Counted from the stretch's first letter, positions 1 to 9,603 are shown. The stretch: 36,103 nt of DNA from Bacteroidales bacterium (GCA_016715075.1 JADKBK010000018.1:1-36103), one strand, 5' to 3'. Made by a program: numbers and translations. Notes: generated from the letters alone by a model not told the origin.

Positions 1-1999
1 AAAACTGCCATTGAAAAGTTAACTCCCGGAAACTCTTTTTCAATTCTCCTTCGCGGAGAGATTTCATAAATTATTTTGGTTTTTAATTTTCTTTCCTTTC
101 AGTCTTCAGCTGAATTGGCAAATTTGATAAATTAGCCGAACCAACACCTTAAACTTCCGATGCCCGTACTTGGCCCGCGATATTGCTGAAAAGTGTTGCC
201 ACGCAAGTTGCCGCAGGACAAAGTTCTCACTTTCTGTGTTCTGATATTGTTCTTCTGAACGGCTGTAGTTTTATCATACGATTCAAGATTCAGCCGAAAT
301 TCTCCTGATCACCTGTCGACATCATTTCTTTCCTATGATGCCTTGTTCTATTATCACAACGGTCATAATCAACAGAAAACTACGTTATCTCGTAAAGGCA
401 ATTTCATGACTGAGATACCCAAACTAATTGACGGCCACTAACAATCGATAAATGCTGTTAATTGTCTTTTCAAACCAAAGCAAAAACGATTTATGAAGTT
501 GGTCGGTTTTAAATCTTCCTTTCCTAATCCGCTAAGCCAGACAGGCCAAGGGGTAAAACCTACCAATAAGGATGCTTAGAGTGACGTTATTACAACGATT
601 GAAAATTGTTTCAACACATCTGCCACAAATACCTGCAAAACAGAACAAGGGAAAGAAATACAACCACATCGACGAAGGTAATTGAAATGGCTGAAAATCC
701 AATTTCCATACGTCCTCTAATGCTGCGACTCCTTTATCCTTGCCCATATCGAGATGACGCTTGAATATTTTCCAGAATTACAATTGCATCATCCACTAGA
801 ATCCCTATAACTAAAGACATAGGCGTAGTGTCATCAGGTTCAGGGAGAAACCCACTAGCCACAGCTTACAGCAAACGCGGTAATTAATGAAGTAGGAATT
901 GCAATTAATATAATCAATGAATTCCGGTAACTTCTTAAAACAAAAACACTACCAGTGATACTAAAACAACCGCAAAATAAGGTCATCAACCACCGAATTT
1001 ACTGCTGCAATAGTCATGTCTGTTGAATCAATGGCGACAACGAATTTTAGCATCATATTGTGAGTTTGCACTTTCTATTTGTTAAGCTTTAAGTGAACTA
1101 ATCTTGAAACTTCCACGGCATTGCATCTCCCTGCTTCTTCAACAACAGACCAACTTCTGTTTACTCCATTATACCTGCTTACGGAACTTATTTCCCTTAC
1201 GCCATCAATAACGGCAGCAACATCTTTTACATAATCCAGCATTCCCTGTGCAGGCATTGCCACCTGAACATTCATTTTATCATGAACTGATGAAATTTAC
1301 CGGTTAACCGGACTGAATTGTTTTCTTTATCAGCCTGCTGCTTTACCCGCACGCAAATCGATTTCCGAGCGGTTAATAGCTCTACAACCCGGGTAAGTGA
1401 TATCCTGTATACAGGTTCAGTTTTCATCCTGACCGGGCCTTAACCTCGGATTTCCCGTTCTTCGCTACCAAGCATGGTTATTTCTACACACCTTTCAATT
1501 GCTGGATCTTGTGGAAGACAATCATCTTTCTATTTTTGATAGAACTTCGTAGCAGGGCAGGTTACTTGTTGCGCTTATCGAAATGATGGAAGATCGTTTT
1601 GAGAAACCCTACTCATTACCGGCTTAAATGCCTGCAGGCAGGTCTTCTTTCGGATATTGTCGATATAGCGCTGGGTATCCTGTATGGCAATGTTCAAATC
1701 CGTCCCGTATTTCAGGTTGGCGATAATTACAGAGGCATTGGGCATCGACTTGGTCCTGAGGTAATCAATTCCTTCGAGATTCGACAAGGCATCCTCTAGT
1801 TTTTCTCGAGACAGATGTCTCCACTTCATTGGGTTCGGCACCCGGATACATTGTTTTTATTACTACTACCGGCTGGTTAAAATCAGGCAACAGTTCATAC
1901 CCGCGTTTTAAAGCCTAATATTCCCATTAATAGGCAAATACGCTTAAAGAAACTGATTATCAGCGAAGGGCGATTGATTGATATTTTTGTAATATTCAT
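1..1999 (-). pseudogene. RND efflux pump (AcrB-like), badly broken, 5' two thirds
   Basis: This is an inner-membrane proton-driven drug or metal exporter of the RND superfamily. The ATG at 1999 opens MNITKISINRPSL, a typical RND start. Recognisable pieces follow in changing frames: YELLPDFNQPVVVIKT and the porter-domain stretch around 1841-1575 (LEDALSNLEGIDYLRT, then LKYGTDLNIA), a second porter piece near 1275-1075 (MPAQGM), and a transmembrane-region piece near 747-532 (MGKDKGVAALE). Between them the frame breaks every 100-200 bases and stops appear, so no continuous protein can be read. Family members are about 1,040 residues, so the 3' end lies outside the window. It is the last gene of the TetR-TolC-fusion protein operon. 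Either a decayed gene or very poor sequence; decay is my main reading, but similar breaks elsewhere in the window keep the second possible. Confidence 0.8.
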
Positions 2000-2010
2000 T
2001 ACTCCTGATT

Positions 2011-3050
2011 CTAATTGCTTATTGATACATTTGCCCCGTCAAACAGGTTAACAAATCCGTTGGTTATTATTACTCGCCTCCGGTTAATCCGCCTGACACT
2101 ACTGCTTTATTCTGAAACCTTGTTGAAATGGTAATATTTTTAAGAATAGCCTTACCGTTATTTACGATATAAACCTGCGGTTGAATGTTCGTCCCAACAA
2201 CTGAGGAAGCCGGAATAATGATATGTTTTTCATTGCTTCTTTTTGGTTGTACTCTCAAACATGCCTGATTTGATTTTTTAAATCAGTTGTGTTTTAACCG
2301 AAAAACTGCACAGGAAAGCTATTTCCCATATGCTTTGCTGCCGGTCATAATTACTTTCCCCGACAATGCTGTTTCAGGATATACATCTGCAGTGAGCGTA
2401 TAAATTTGATTTAGCTCAAATTGAGACGTCGTTTTCAGGAACATTTACAGTAAACTTCCAAATAAGAGATATCCGTAATTTGCAGTAATGGAATTCCCGG
2501 TGCGGCAAAAGCGCCTTCTTCGGTCAGTTTTGCTGTAACAATCCCGCTAAAAGGAGCCATGATGGAGGTCTTATTAATCTGTTCCATTAATGTAGCCTTT
2601 GTACATGAGCCGATTTCATAGCCAGTTCCGTCTTTTCCAACTGAACACCCTGAATAGCATCTGCCTGAAAGTATCCTATATCTTTTACATCGGCTTCCAG
2701 TCCTCAATCTGAATTTCAACAGTTTGCAGTTGAAGTTTCAATAATGAATTGTCTAACTGAATTAAAGTCTCCCCTTTTTTAACGATACTTCCAATATCAA
2801 CTAAAACCAGGTTTATTTTTCCCTGTATATCTGCGCTGACTTTAGTTTCTTTATTGGGCTCAAAAGTTCCCGGATAAGAAATATCATTATTAACAATTTG
2901 AGGTTTTAGGTGATGGCCTGCACATTAATTGCTACCTCTTTATTGTATTGATAAACCCTGCTTTCAGTAGTTTCCTTATTGCCCTTTCAGGCGAACTTTC
3001 ACGATGGCTATTAAAGCTAATGCCAACACCATGCAAATAATCGTTTTCAT
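2011..3050 (-). pseudogene. RND membrane-fusion protein (HlyD/AcrA-like), frameshifted
   Basis: The periplasmic adaptor that joins an RND pump to its outer-membrane channel. The ATG at 3050 gives MKTIICMVLALALIAIV, a signal or anchor helix. After a break the frame reads a fusion-protein core: NDISYPGTFEPNKETKVSAD, then a lipoyl-like GSIVKKGETLIQLD. Around 2700-2435 lies a second lipoyl half (IMAPFSGIVTAKLTEEGAF), and at 2258-2070 the C-terminal barrel (PQVYIVNNGKA). The end VIITNGFVNLFDGANVSISN is reached only after restoring one base near 2068. At least four breaks are needed, so it cannot be translated as written. Length with the breaks repaired would be about 345 residues, normal for the family. 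It sits between the TolC-like gene and the pump start, 11 bases from the latter. Confidence 0.8.
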
Positions 3051-4413
3051 GATTGTTTATTCTTAATTTTAATTTATTTGTAATCAGGTTTCTGTTACTC
3101 TTTTTGTATTCCAGTTCTGCCTTGCGCAGATTGATCAAAGCGACCAGATAGTTTTGCTGCGATTCGCGAAGAGCATTATCAGCCAATAACAAATCTGTAA
3201 TGCTTGCAACTCCTTGCTGGTTTTGCAGAACGGTGTTGTTAAAAATTTTTTTTGCCAGATCTATTTGGGAACTCACAACAGAAATATTCTTTGTTGCAAG
3301 CGAATATTGCATTTCAACATTCTTCAGGTCAAGTTTTGATTTTTCGGTTATAAGGTCTTTTTGAATGTTCGATTTCTCGATTTCTATCCTTTTACCTGCG
3401 ATTTTATGTTGGGTAATCCTACCATTAAACAGAGGAACTGATAGCTGGGCTCCAACATAGCCTATCGGATGAAAATTGAAAAAGCTATCACTACCTGTTG
3501 TACCAAAACCGGTTGTCCCATATACTCCATACGCGCTCAGGGAAGGCAATCTCAAATTCCTGAGACCACTTAACTCTGAGTTATTAAACTCAATTTTCTT
3601 ATCAATAAGAAGAACATCTGTAATAATCTGAGAATTAAAACCTGGCCTAACAATTGTTTCTTGGGTATTTAATACTTCTATGGAATCTGAAATTGGTTTT
3701 CCCATCAGGAATTTAAGGGCATTCAATACCTGTTGGTACTGTGAAAATATGGTACTTCTTTGAGTGGTTATTTGTTCAACCTGCAATTTTAGCCTGTCCA
3801 CATCTGTCCCTTTAGCTACCTGTTGCTGGTATAACAAAGTTGTTGTTTTCACCAGCTTACCGGTGTTAATAATATTGCTGTCGAGGAATGTTATTTGTGT
3901 TAAAAAGAATCTAGGCATTATAGTATGCATTTGAAACATCCAATACAACATCCTCGTCCGTTTTTGTCTTTTGAATTTCCAGACAATTCAGTAGCTATTT
4001 TTGAGGTTTTTACAGCATTTTAAAGCTGTACTGTTAAAAAGAGGCACGGCAAGCTGCAGATTTGCATTCATGCTCTGAGGCACACCAAACTGAACTTCCT
4101 TATATGTACCTGCGGGGCCGCCAAAAGCCTCTGCCGGCATTATCTGATATGGCAGATCGGTATAATAACGATAGTCGGCTATTCCGTTAAGCTTTGGAAG
4201 CAGGTTCCCTCTTATTTCCCTGTTCTTTTCAGTTGAAATTTCTACATCATGTTGCGATAACTTAATATTCCGGTTGTAAATTAACGCAGTATCAATGCAT
4301 TGCTCAAGAGATAATGTTTGAGCCTTTGCGGTAATATTCATTAAAAGTATTACCAGGATTAATAGGACTCTATTTAATCCCTTTTCTTTTTGTTTGCACC
4401 TGTGTTTAACCAT
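2932..4413 (-). pseudogene. TolC-like outer-membrane efflux protein, split by a frameshift
   Basis: The outer-membrane channel of the efflux operon. The first part (4413-3988) starts MVKHRCKQKEKGLNRVLLIL, a signal-peptide-like segment, then SLEQCIDTALIYNRNIKLSQ, the usual first helix of the outer-membrane efflux protein repeat. The second part (3951-2932) carries the remaining coiled-coil helices and the second repeat, including YVGAQLSVPLFNGR and VASITDLLLADNALRES, a pattern typical of the second OEP repeat. The break lies near 3960-3990. The C-terminal 35 codons or so run over the start of the fusion-protein gene, and stops exist in both other frames near 3065, so the natural end is probably there and another small indel is likely. 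It follows the TetR gene by 39 bases. Confidence 0.8.
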
Positions 4414-4452
4414 TTGTATGATTGTTTATAAATTAATATTTCCCTGTTGATT

Positions 4453-4998
4453 CTAATCATTTATTACTTTCAGGATCTCTAAATCTTTTACCATTTTGTT
4501 AATCAGACGCTGTTCGTTCATGAACGAACGAAAACTTCCTAAGATGTTATTAACCAATGACCTTGATGTTTGTCTGGTTTTAAATACAGTTTCTTTTTTT
4601 CCATGATTTATAACATTCAATAAATTGGTGCTCACAGAAATTTTGATTCTTAATAAAGCGATCTGCAACCCTGTAGTCTTATCCTTTAACTCTGTTGAAA
4701 AAATAACGGACAAATAGTAAGGCTTGTTTCTCAATAACTTATACATGTTTTCAAACAGGAGTTGTAGTTCTTCTTCCGGCGACTCATGCTCGGTTCGGGT
4801 ATCCTTAATCAATTGTTTTATTTCATTTTCCAGACTTAGTAATATCAACATCAGGATATCATCATCTTTCTTTAAATAAGGATTAAGTAAAGAATGGTCT
4901 ATTTTCATTTCTCTGGCCAATTCTTCAATAGATAAAGAATTAATTCCTGATTCATTAATGATCTTGCCTGCTGCTGCGACCATATCTATTGTTTTCAA
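4453..4998 (-). CDS. TetR-family regulator of the efflux operon
   Basis: A 181-residue TetR-type repressor. The N-terminal third fits the family's DNA-binding domain: AAGKIINESGINSLSIEELA is the helix-turn-helix lead-in, followed by REMKIDHSLLNPYLKKDDDI as the recognition segment. The rest is helical and variable and would bind a ligand. It heads the minus-strand run TetR, TolC, fusion protein, RND pump. A 20-bp inverted repeat lies 18 bases upstream (5016-5035), the expected place for autorepression. Unlike the genes it controls, its frame is intact. The ligand cannot be told from sequence. The family is certain enough; the regulatory target is inferred from position and the operator. Confidence 0.85.
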   Translation of the reverse strand: MKTIDMVAAAGKIINESGINSLSIEELAREMKIDHSLLNPYLKKDDDILMLILLSLENEIKQLIKDTRTEHESPEEELQLLFENMYKLLRNKPYYLSVIFSTELKDKTTGLQIALLRIKISVSTNLLNVINHGKKETVFKTRQTSRSLVNNILGSFRSFMNEQRLINKMVKDLEILKVIND

Positions 4999-5015
4999 TT
5001 TCCATTTTTAGAAAT

Positions 5016-5035
5016 GTTAGTTAATATTCACTAAC
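5016..5035. promoter_or_regulatory. Candidate TetR operator (inverted repeat)
   Basis: GTTAGTTAATATTCACTAAC reads as GTTAGT, eight bases, ACTAAC. It lies just upstream of the TetR start at 4998. A site matching at 16 of 20 positions occurs upstream of the cupin gene (6478-6497), which supports a real protein-binding site. Confidence 0.6.
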
Positions 5036-5053
5036 TTTAATTATTAAATTTTT

Positions 5054-5473
5054 TTATACTTCCTTGCTAACCCTCTTACGGAAAATTCTTTCAAAATAGC
5101 TTATCGTGAAATATGCCAGGATTGAAAAAACCAGAGTAAGTGTTATTCTAAAAATCATTGCACCAATTGTTTTAGTTTCATAAATACCACCCGAATTGAT
5201 ATGAATCATCAATCCAATAAATGCTATTATGAGAAGTATTGCTGAAACACCTAAAAGATGAATAGTCCATTTTTTGGTTTTTATGAATCCATATGCAGCA
5301 AACAGATAGAGTATGCTACTAAGAAAATTTGCCCATACCACAAACAAAACATAATTTCCTTCTTTGGCTCTGACACCAAACAGATCAAAAATCACAGAAC
5401 TACTAAGGAATAATGTAACCAGTCCAAAAAACGCTAGTACTATAGCTACTGAATTTGTAAATGTTTGTCTCAT
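5054..5473 (-). CDS. Small membrane protein, four predicted helices
   Basis: A 139-residue protein that I do not recognise by family. It shows four hydrophobic stretches, roughly residues 8-29, 41-62, 72-92 and 104-126, with a basic C-terminus (FERIFRKRVSKEV), so it is an inner-membrane protein with the tail probably in the cytoplasm. Its ATG overlaps the stop codon of the upstream TetR gene when that gene's frame is repaired (ATGA arrangement), which points to translational coupling and suggests that the regulator acts on or with this protein. No catalytic motif is visible. It could be a DUF-type stress membrane protein. Confidence 0.6.
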   Translation of the reverse strand: MRQTFTNSVAIVLAFFGLVTLFLSSSVIFDLFGVRAKEGNYVLFVVWANFLSSILYLFAAYGFIKTKKWTIHLLGVSAILLIIAFIGLMIHINSGGIYETKTIGAMIFRITLTLVFSILAYFTISYFERIFRKRVSKEV

Positions 5474-6056
5474 TTTTGCTTAGTTTTAATTAAAGTAAGA
5501 ATAGATTGTACCATATTATCTCCGCTCCGTGTTATATCAAATTGAAAATTTGCAATCCGCCATTTAAACATCTGAAGTTTGAATGTTCCCATAATAATAT
5601 GTATTAGTTCGTCGGTAGAAATTGCTTTTTGTAAATATCCTTTTGCTGTCCTTCCATTATTAATGGCATTAAGTGTTTAGTTTTTACATTCATTAATTTC
5701 AACAGAGTTTCATTGATAAGCTGGCTTTCTTCCATTAGTCCATCTGAGAATACAGCGACAACGAAATGCGGATTCTTTTTAAAGAAGCTGATTTGCTCGG
5801 AGAATAATACTTTAAAATTTTCTTCCGGATCTGATGATTTAATTACGTTTGTTAATCTGCTATCAATACTGTCAGCCAAAAAATTAAGCATGGCAACAAT
5901 AATTTCTTCCTTGCTTTTAAAATGCCGGTAGATTGCGCTTTCTGAGAATTGCATTTCTTTAGCTAGGTTTTTTATGGTCAATCCACTTACCCCTGATGCT
6001 GTAAGTATTCTGCCGGCGGCTTCAATAATCTCAAATTGACGAGGTGTAATTTCCAT
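5470..6056 (-). pseudogene. TetR-family regulator, split by a one-base indel
   Basis: The first 145 or so residues read as a clear TetR regulator: MEITPRQFEIIEAAGRILT, then SGLTIKNLAKEMQFSESAIY with the recognition helix, followed by a FKSKEEI turn. The open frame stops early at 150 residues (5604). Restoring one base in the A-run of the coding strand (plus-strand T-run at 5641-5644) continues the protein as KGYLQKAISTDELIHIIMGT and on to a TGA at 5470, giving 195 residues, the normal family length. That stop overlaps the ATG of the next gene. So the gene is either recently broken or misassembled at a homopolymer. The target may include the following membrane protein and perhaps the cupin gene upstream. 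Confidence 0.8.
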
Positions 6057-6117
6057 CTAAGTATAAATTTTTTACCGTAAATATTTAAGTATTATATTCT
6101 TCTACTTTATATAGTCT

Positions 6118-6456
6118 TCAAAGCACTTTAGTCAAACTTACTGGTCTTGGTGCTTTTACAACAAGAATTCTGGCTAGATGGTCAGACCCATTGCTAATAT
6201 AATGAACAATATCGGCCGGGCTTTCAATAAGTGTGTCTGCCTCGCAAACTTCGCTTTCATTCCCAATATGGATTGTCGGATGGCCTTCAACGATGAAGAA
6301 GAATACATCTACAGGTGTTTTATGTGGTTTCAAACTTTCACCAGGTTTTAATGCCATCAGCATTGCCTGTGCCGATTCTTTGTTATACATCTCCCTGACA
6401 TCAATCTTATGAGGAGTGTCTTTTATTTCTTGTTTTTGATATCTTGTAATTTTCAT
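6118..6456 (-). CDS. Cupin-domain protein
   Basis: A 112-residue single-domain cupin. The barrel motifs are visible: LKPGESLKPHKTPVDVFFFI with metal-ligand-type His, then the FIVEGHPTIHIG turn typical of cupin motif 1, and ESPADIVHYISNGSD as motif 2, keeping the usual second-motif histidine. Such proteins bind a metal and often a small anion or act as sensors; the substrate is not readable. It is transcribed alone, with a good Bacteroidota -7 element (6497-6504) and a TetR-like operator (6478-6497) directly upstream. This ties it to the TetR genes to its left. Confidence 0.8.
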   Translation of the reverse strand: MKITRYQKQEIKDTPHKIDVREMYNKESAQAMLMALKPGESLKPHKTPVDVFFFIVEGHPTIHIGNESEVCEADTLIESPADIVHYISNGSDHLARILVVKAPRPVSLTKVL

Positions 6457-6477
6457 TTCAATATATTATTTAAATAA

Positions 6478-6497
6478 GTAAGTGAATATTCGCTCAC
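6478..6497. promoter_or_regulatory. Candidate TetR operator before the cupin gene
   Basis: GTAAGTGAATATTCGCTCAC resembles the site at 5016-5035 (GTTAGTTAATATTCACTAAC) at 16 of 20 positions, including the AATATTC core. It overlaps the end of the cupin promoter's -7 element by one base, the right place for a repressor. Confidence 0.55.
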
Positions 6498-6504
6498 AAA
6501 GATA
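6497..6504 (-). promoter_or_regulatory. -7 element of the cupin promoter
   Basis: On the minus strand this reads TATCTTTG, matching the Bacteroidota TAnnTTTG element. A TTG lies about 21 bases further upstream (6528-6526), slightly wider than ideal. Confidence 0.5.
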
Positions 6505-6630
6505 AACTATAATTTCTATACTGTGCAAGTTTTTTTAAATAAATTTTAATATCTATCACGAAAATCAGCTTTCTCCCTTGGATACTTCACACTGATATTA
6601 GAAGTTAGGGATACATTCAAAACTTGACAA

Positions 6631-6647
6631 GCTTGACTAAATCAAGC
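6631..6647. repeat. Inverted repeat in the cupin/Rrf2 intergenic region
   Basis: GCTTGA, five bases, TCAAGC forms a perfect 6-bp inverted repeat. A CTTGAC just before it (6623-6628) repeats the left arm. It lies in the gene-poor 6457-6850 stretch, far from both promoters, and could bind a regulator. No gene is visible in that stretch. Confidence 0.35.
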
Positions 6648-6791
6648 GGATTAGCATACATTTGTTATTCATATCAAACAACTTATTTTCTGGAATTGTC
6701 AATTTGAACTGGCTAATTTTCACTAATTCTGTGATTTTTCAATGGATATAATTCTTTCTGAAAATTTACTGTGAAATAATTAACAATAAAC

Positions 6792-6831
6792 TTGCTAGCT
6801 AAAAAATATTAAATACTTTTGCATTAAATGC
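6792..6831 (+). promoter_or_regulatory. Promoter of the first Rrf2 gene with an overlapping palindrome
   Basis: TTG at 6792-6794, 19 bases, then TACTTTTG at 6814-6821 match the Bacteroidota -33/-7 pattern. GCATTAAATGC (6821-6831), an inverted repeat with a single central base, starts at the end of the -7 element, over the expected start site. This suggests autorepression by the Rrf2 protein encoded next. Confidence 0.55.
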
Positions 6832-6850
6832 TATAAAGAGGTATCATTTT

Positions 6851-7256
6851 ATGAATTTCAGTAAAACCACATCCTACTCACTAAATATCTTATCATATAT
6901 GGCTAACCATAGTGATGAAAATCTGTCAGCAGACTTCCTTTATTCACAATTGGGTATTCCATATCAGTATCTGAGGCAGATTCTCACAAATCTTTCAAAA
7001 AATGGGTTTTATAAATAGCTCACGTGGCAGGAAGGGAGGGTTCGAATTAACCAGGGATGCAAGTACGATCTTTATTGCTGACATTATAGAATTGACTGAA
7101 GGTCTTGAAGGTTTTAATAAATGTGTGCTTGGATTTGAAACATGTCCTTTCGATAACAAATGTGCAATTCACGATTTATGGGAAGAATCCAGAAACAATA
7201 TACTTAAGATACTGAAGGAAACATCGTTAGCTAATCTTATTTTAAAACAAGAATAG
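6851..7256 (+). pseudogene. Rrf2-family Fe-S regulator, split by one extra T
   Basis: An Rrf2 transcription factor of the NsrR/IscR type. The ATG at 6851 gives MNFSKTTSYSLNILSYMA and the winged helix up to LRQILTNLSKNGF. The frame then stops; the remainder continues one frame over as FINSSRGRKGGFELTRD. Removing one T from the T-run at 7007-7010 joins them into a normal protein of about 135 residues. Three cysteines in the pattern CVLGFETCPFDNKC are those that hold a [2Fe-2S] or [4Fe-4S] cluster in this family, which in NsrR senses NO. It directly precedes the heme-copper enzyme genes and probably controls them. The broken frame is either a true mutation or a homopolymer error. Confidence 0.8.
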
Positions 7257-7327
7257 TTTTTGTACAATATTAAAATCTTTTCATACTAATTATTTGGAAA
7301 TTATTTATTTAACTAAAAGCATGTTGT

Positions 7328-7891
7328 ATGGTTGACTCAAAAGTTGTTTTAACGGGACAGACCCTGGCATATACATTCTATTGCCTGGTCATTATTCTGC
7401 TTATGGTCTGGTTTGCAATTAAGGTTACAAGTAAAGGAAAAGGACTTGCAGTTAAACCGGCAATATTTTACACATTTGTCGGGTTTCTCACGGTACTTGG
7501 CGTTTCACTTCATCTCATTACCTTCAACACAATCCCATGGGCAGAGATGGATCTTAACAGGTCGGATTATAAACCCGACAAAACATTTGTAATAAAAGTT
7601 AAGGATCATCAGTTCATTATGCCTTCAGAAAAATTGGTTATCAATGTTAATGACAAAGTTCTTTTCGATGTGCAATCGGAAGATCTGACTTACGGTTTCG
7701 GACTTTTCAGAAACGATAACAGTATGATGTTCCAGATGCAGGTGGTTCCCGGTCACAGAAATGACTTATTATGGCAATTTGACCGTGAAGGTATTTATAC
7801 AATACGCTCAACAGAGTATTCGGGACCAAAAGGGGTCTACATGATTTTGAAAGATGCAGTTCAGGTAATCCCCACAAATACAACAAACTAA
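7328..7891 (+). CDS. Heme-copper oxidase subunit II-like protein without CuA
   Basis: A 187-residue membrane-anchored cupredoxin. Two helices (about residues 12-32 and 44-65) are followed by a periplasmic beta-domain. The domain aligns well with cytochrome oxidase subunit II: TYGFGLF for the usual HGF-type motif, then QMQVVPGHRNDL, then GIYTIRSTEYSGPKGVYM. At the binuclear copper site every metal ligand except Glu163 and Met172 is replaced: the first His by Tyr122, the two Cys by Ser161 and Ser165, the second His by Gly169. So it cannot carry CuA and electrons probably come from quinol or another donor directly. It lies 34 bases before the subunit I gene and forms a complex with it. Lacking CuA is known in quinol oxidases and in some NO reductases of this superfamily. 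Confidence 0.85.
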   Translation: MVDSKVVLTGQTLAYTFYCLVIILLMVWFAIKVTSKGKGLAVKPAIFYTFVGFLTVLGVSLHLITFNTIPWAEMDLNRSDYKPDKTFVIKVKDHQFIMPSEKLVINVNDKVLFDVQSEDLTYGFGLFRNDNSMMFQMQVVPGHRNDLLWQFDREGIYTIRSTEYSGPKGVYMILKDAVQVIPTNTTN

Positions 7892-7925
7892 TATTGACTA
7901 TTTACAAATCTTTAAATTAAAATAT

Positions 7926-9545
7926 ATGAGTTTTATCAAGACTTTTATAGATGGTGAGGAAGGACTTTTCAAGTCTGACACTCTTACTCCTATGCAAAAA
8001 CTGACACTCCGGTTTGTTGTTGTTGGACTTATCTATTTTGGTTTTGTAGTTATTGAAGGGATGTTAATGAGGCTATATGAAGTTAAACCTCTTCCTTTTA
8101 TTACTGAACCACAGTTTTTTGCAATTCTTACAGCGCATCCACTTGTGGGGATCTTCGGATCAACATACTCTATCGTTTTCGGAGCATTCCTTTTCCTTGT
8201 TCCATTTTTAATGAAAAAACCTTTGTGGAGTATTAAACTTGGAAACTGGACTTTAATTCTCGTTGCCGTTGGAACTTTTATTTTCTGGTTCGCAGGATTT
8301 GTGAGTCATTATGCACCCTTATATACACTATACTGGCCGCTACCTGCAGATTTCACACAGTTTAGTGTCTGGGGCGGGACATTCTTCATTGTTGGAATTG
8401 CCCTGGTAATGGTTGGAAGTGCATTCTTTGTTTTAAACATATTCAAGACAATAACTTACACACCTGACGGATGGGAGAAGCAGCCTTCAAAAGCACTGCT
8501 TGCATCTGCTCTTGGCATAACAGGGTTCAGAAACCTGTTTACAAAAAACAAGAAAGAACATCTTGTTCCTCTTCCCGTTGCAGCTGTAGCAAGAGGAAGT
8601 GTTGATGTAGCTCTTAATACTGCTATAATACTTTTTACAGGAGTACTGATCCTTGTGTTTATGGTTGCTGCCATCATGGGATTTGATCTTAAAAGCACCG
8701 CAATCGATGCTCTACTTTATAAAAACTGGTTCTGGTGGGGCCTTGATCTTATTGCTGACGGGTTGGTACTTATTTTTGTTGCCGGCACATGGTATCTTCT
8801 TGCAATGATGATAAGTGGCAAGCCGCTCTTCATGCAAAATATTGCCAGAGCAGCTTTGCTAGTAGAACTTGTAGTTTCATGGACTGTATGGTCACATCAC
8901 CTGCTCTCAGATCAGGCACAACCAGCATACCTTAAAGTACTATCGGGCGAGATGGTAACTGCTTTCGAGCTTATCACCCAGGGACTTGCCTTCTTTATTA
9001 CTCTTGCAACTCTCTGGAGCGCAAGACCTTTGAAAATGACCAATCCGTTGAAATTCCTCCTGGGCGGGTTGCTTGGTTTTGCTCTTGCTGTACCGGCAGG
9101 TATAATGCAGGCTGATGTGGGATTGAACAGAATACTTCATAATACCCAATGGATAGTAGGACCTCATGTGCACGTAGCAATACTCGTTGGATTGACAATG
9201 ACTCTCTACTCAGCAATTTATATACTTTTCCCTCTTTTGACAAACGGAGCAAAACTGTATAGTCAGAAACTTGCAAATATTCATTTCTGGTGTCACCTTA
9301 TCGGAGGAATTGGAATGGGAGCTTTTATGGGAATGGCCGGACTAAACGGTATGCTAAGAAGATCGCTATATATAAACGGAGAGTTCAATACGTATATGAT
9401 TCTTGCTGCCCTGTCAGGAACACTGCTCTTAATTGGATTCCTGGTATTCTTTTATAATATTGTTATGAGTGTAGGGATTAAGGGAGTTATCGGAATCTTT
9501 ACTCCTGCAAAAATTAAAACAAAGGAATTGATAGCTTCAAATTAG
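7926..9545 (+). CDS. Heme-copper oxidase superfamily subunit I, probable NO reductase type
   Basis: A 539-residue protein with about a dozen membrane helices. His71 (TAHPLVG) and His416 fit the low-spin heme ligands, and His414 (PHVH) the high-spin heme ligand. The CuB pair is His324-His325 (VWSHH). In helix VI the normal GHPEVY motif is replaced by GLDLIAD: Asp274 stands where the third CuB histidine should be and Asp278 where the cross-linked tyrosine would be. Loss of that tyrosine is typical of NO reductases rather than oxygen reductases, and NO reductase families with altered active-site ligands have been described within this superfamily. I cannot assign the exact one. The gene follows subunit II, is preceded by an Rrf2 gene and ends at a strong terminator. 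A divergent oxygen reductase is the alternative. Confidence 0.8.
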   Translation: MSFIKTFIDGEEGLFKSDTLTPMQKLTLRFVVVGLIYFGFVVIEGMLMRLYEVKPLPFITEPQFFAILTAHPLVGIFGSTYSIVFGAFLFLVPFLMKKPLWSIKLGNWTLILVAVGTFIFWFAGFVSHYAPLYTLYWPLPADFTQFSVWGGTFFIVGIALVMVGSAFFVLNIFKTITYTPDGWEKQPSKALLASALGITGFRNLFTKNKKEHLVPLPVAAVARGSVDVALNTAIILFTGVLILVFMVAAIMGFDLKSTAIDALLYKNWFWWGLDLIADGLVLIFVAGTWYLLAMMISGKPLFMQNIARAALLVELVVSWTVWSHHLLSDQAQPAYLKVLSGEMVTAFELITQGLAFFITLATLWSARPLKMTNPLKFLLGGLLGFALAVPAGIMQADVGLNRILHNTQWIVGPHVHVAILVGLTMTLYSAIYILFPLLTNGAKLYSQKLANIHFWCHLIGGIGMGAFMGMAGLNGMLRRSLYINGEFNTYMILAALSGTLLLIGFLVFFYNIVMSVGIKGVIGIFTPAKIKTKELIASN

Positions 9546-9562
9546 GTATATAAAATAACAAT

Positions 9563-9603
9563 AACAGAAGTTATAGTAGATTGCTATAACTTCTGTTTTT
9601 TTT
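9563..9603 (+). terminator. Rho-independent terminator of the heme-copper operon
   Basis: AACAGAAGTTATAG pairs with CTATAACTTCTGTT in a perfect 14-bp stem with a 7-base loop, followed by a T-run to 9603. It begins 17 bases after the subunit I stop. Confidence 0.9.

Noticed and set aside
8456..9276. Minus-strand reading frames inside the heme-copper subunit I gene
   Set aside because: They are shadows of a well-supported coding frame and match no protein pattern.
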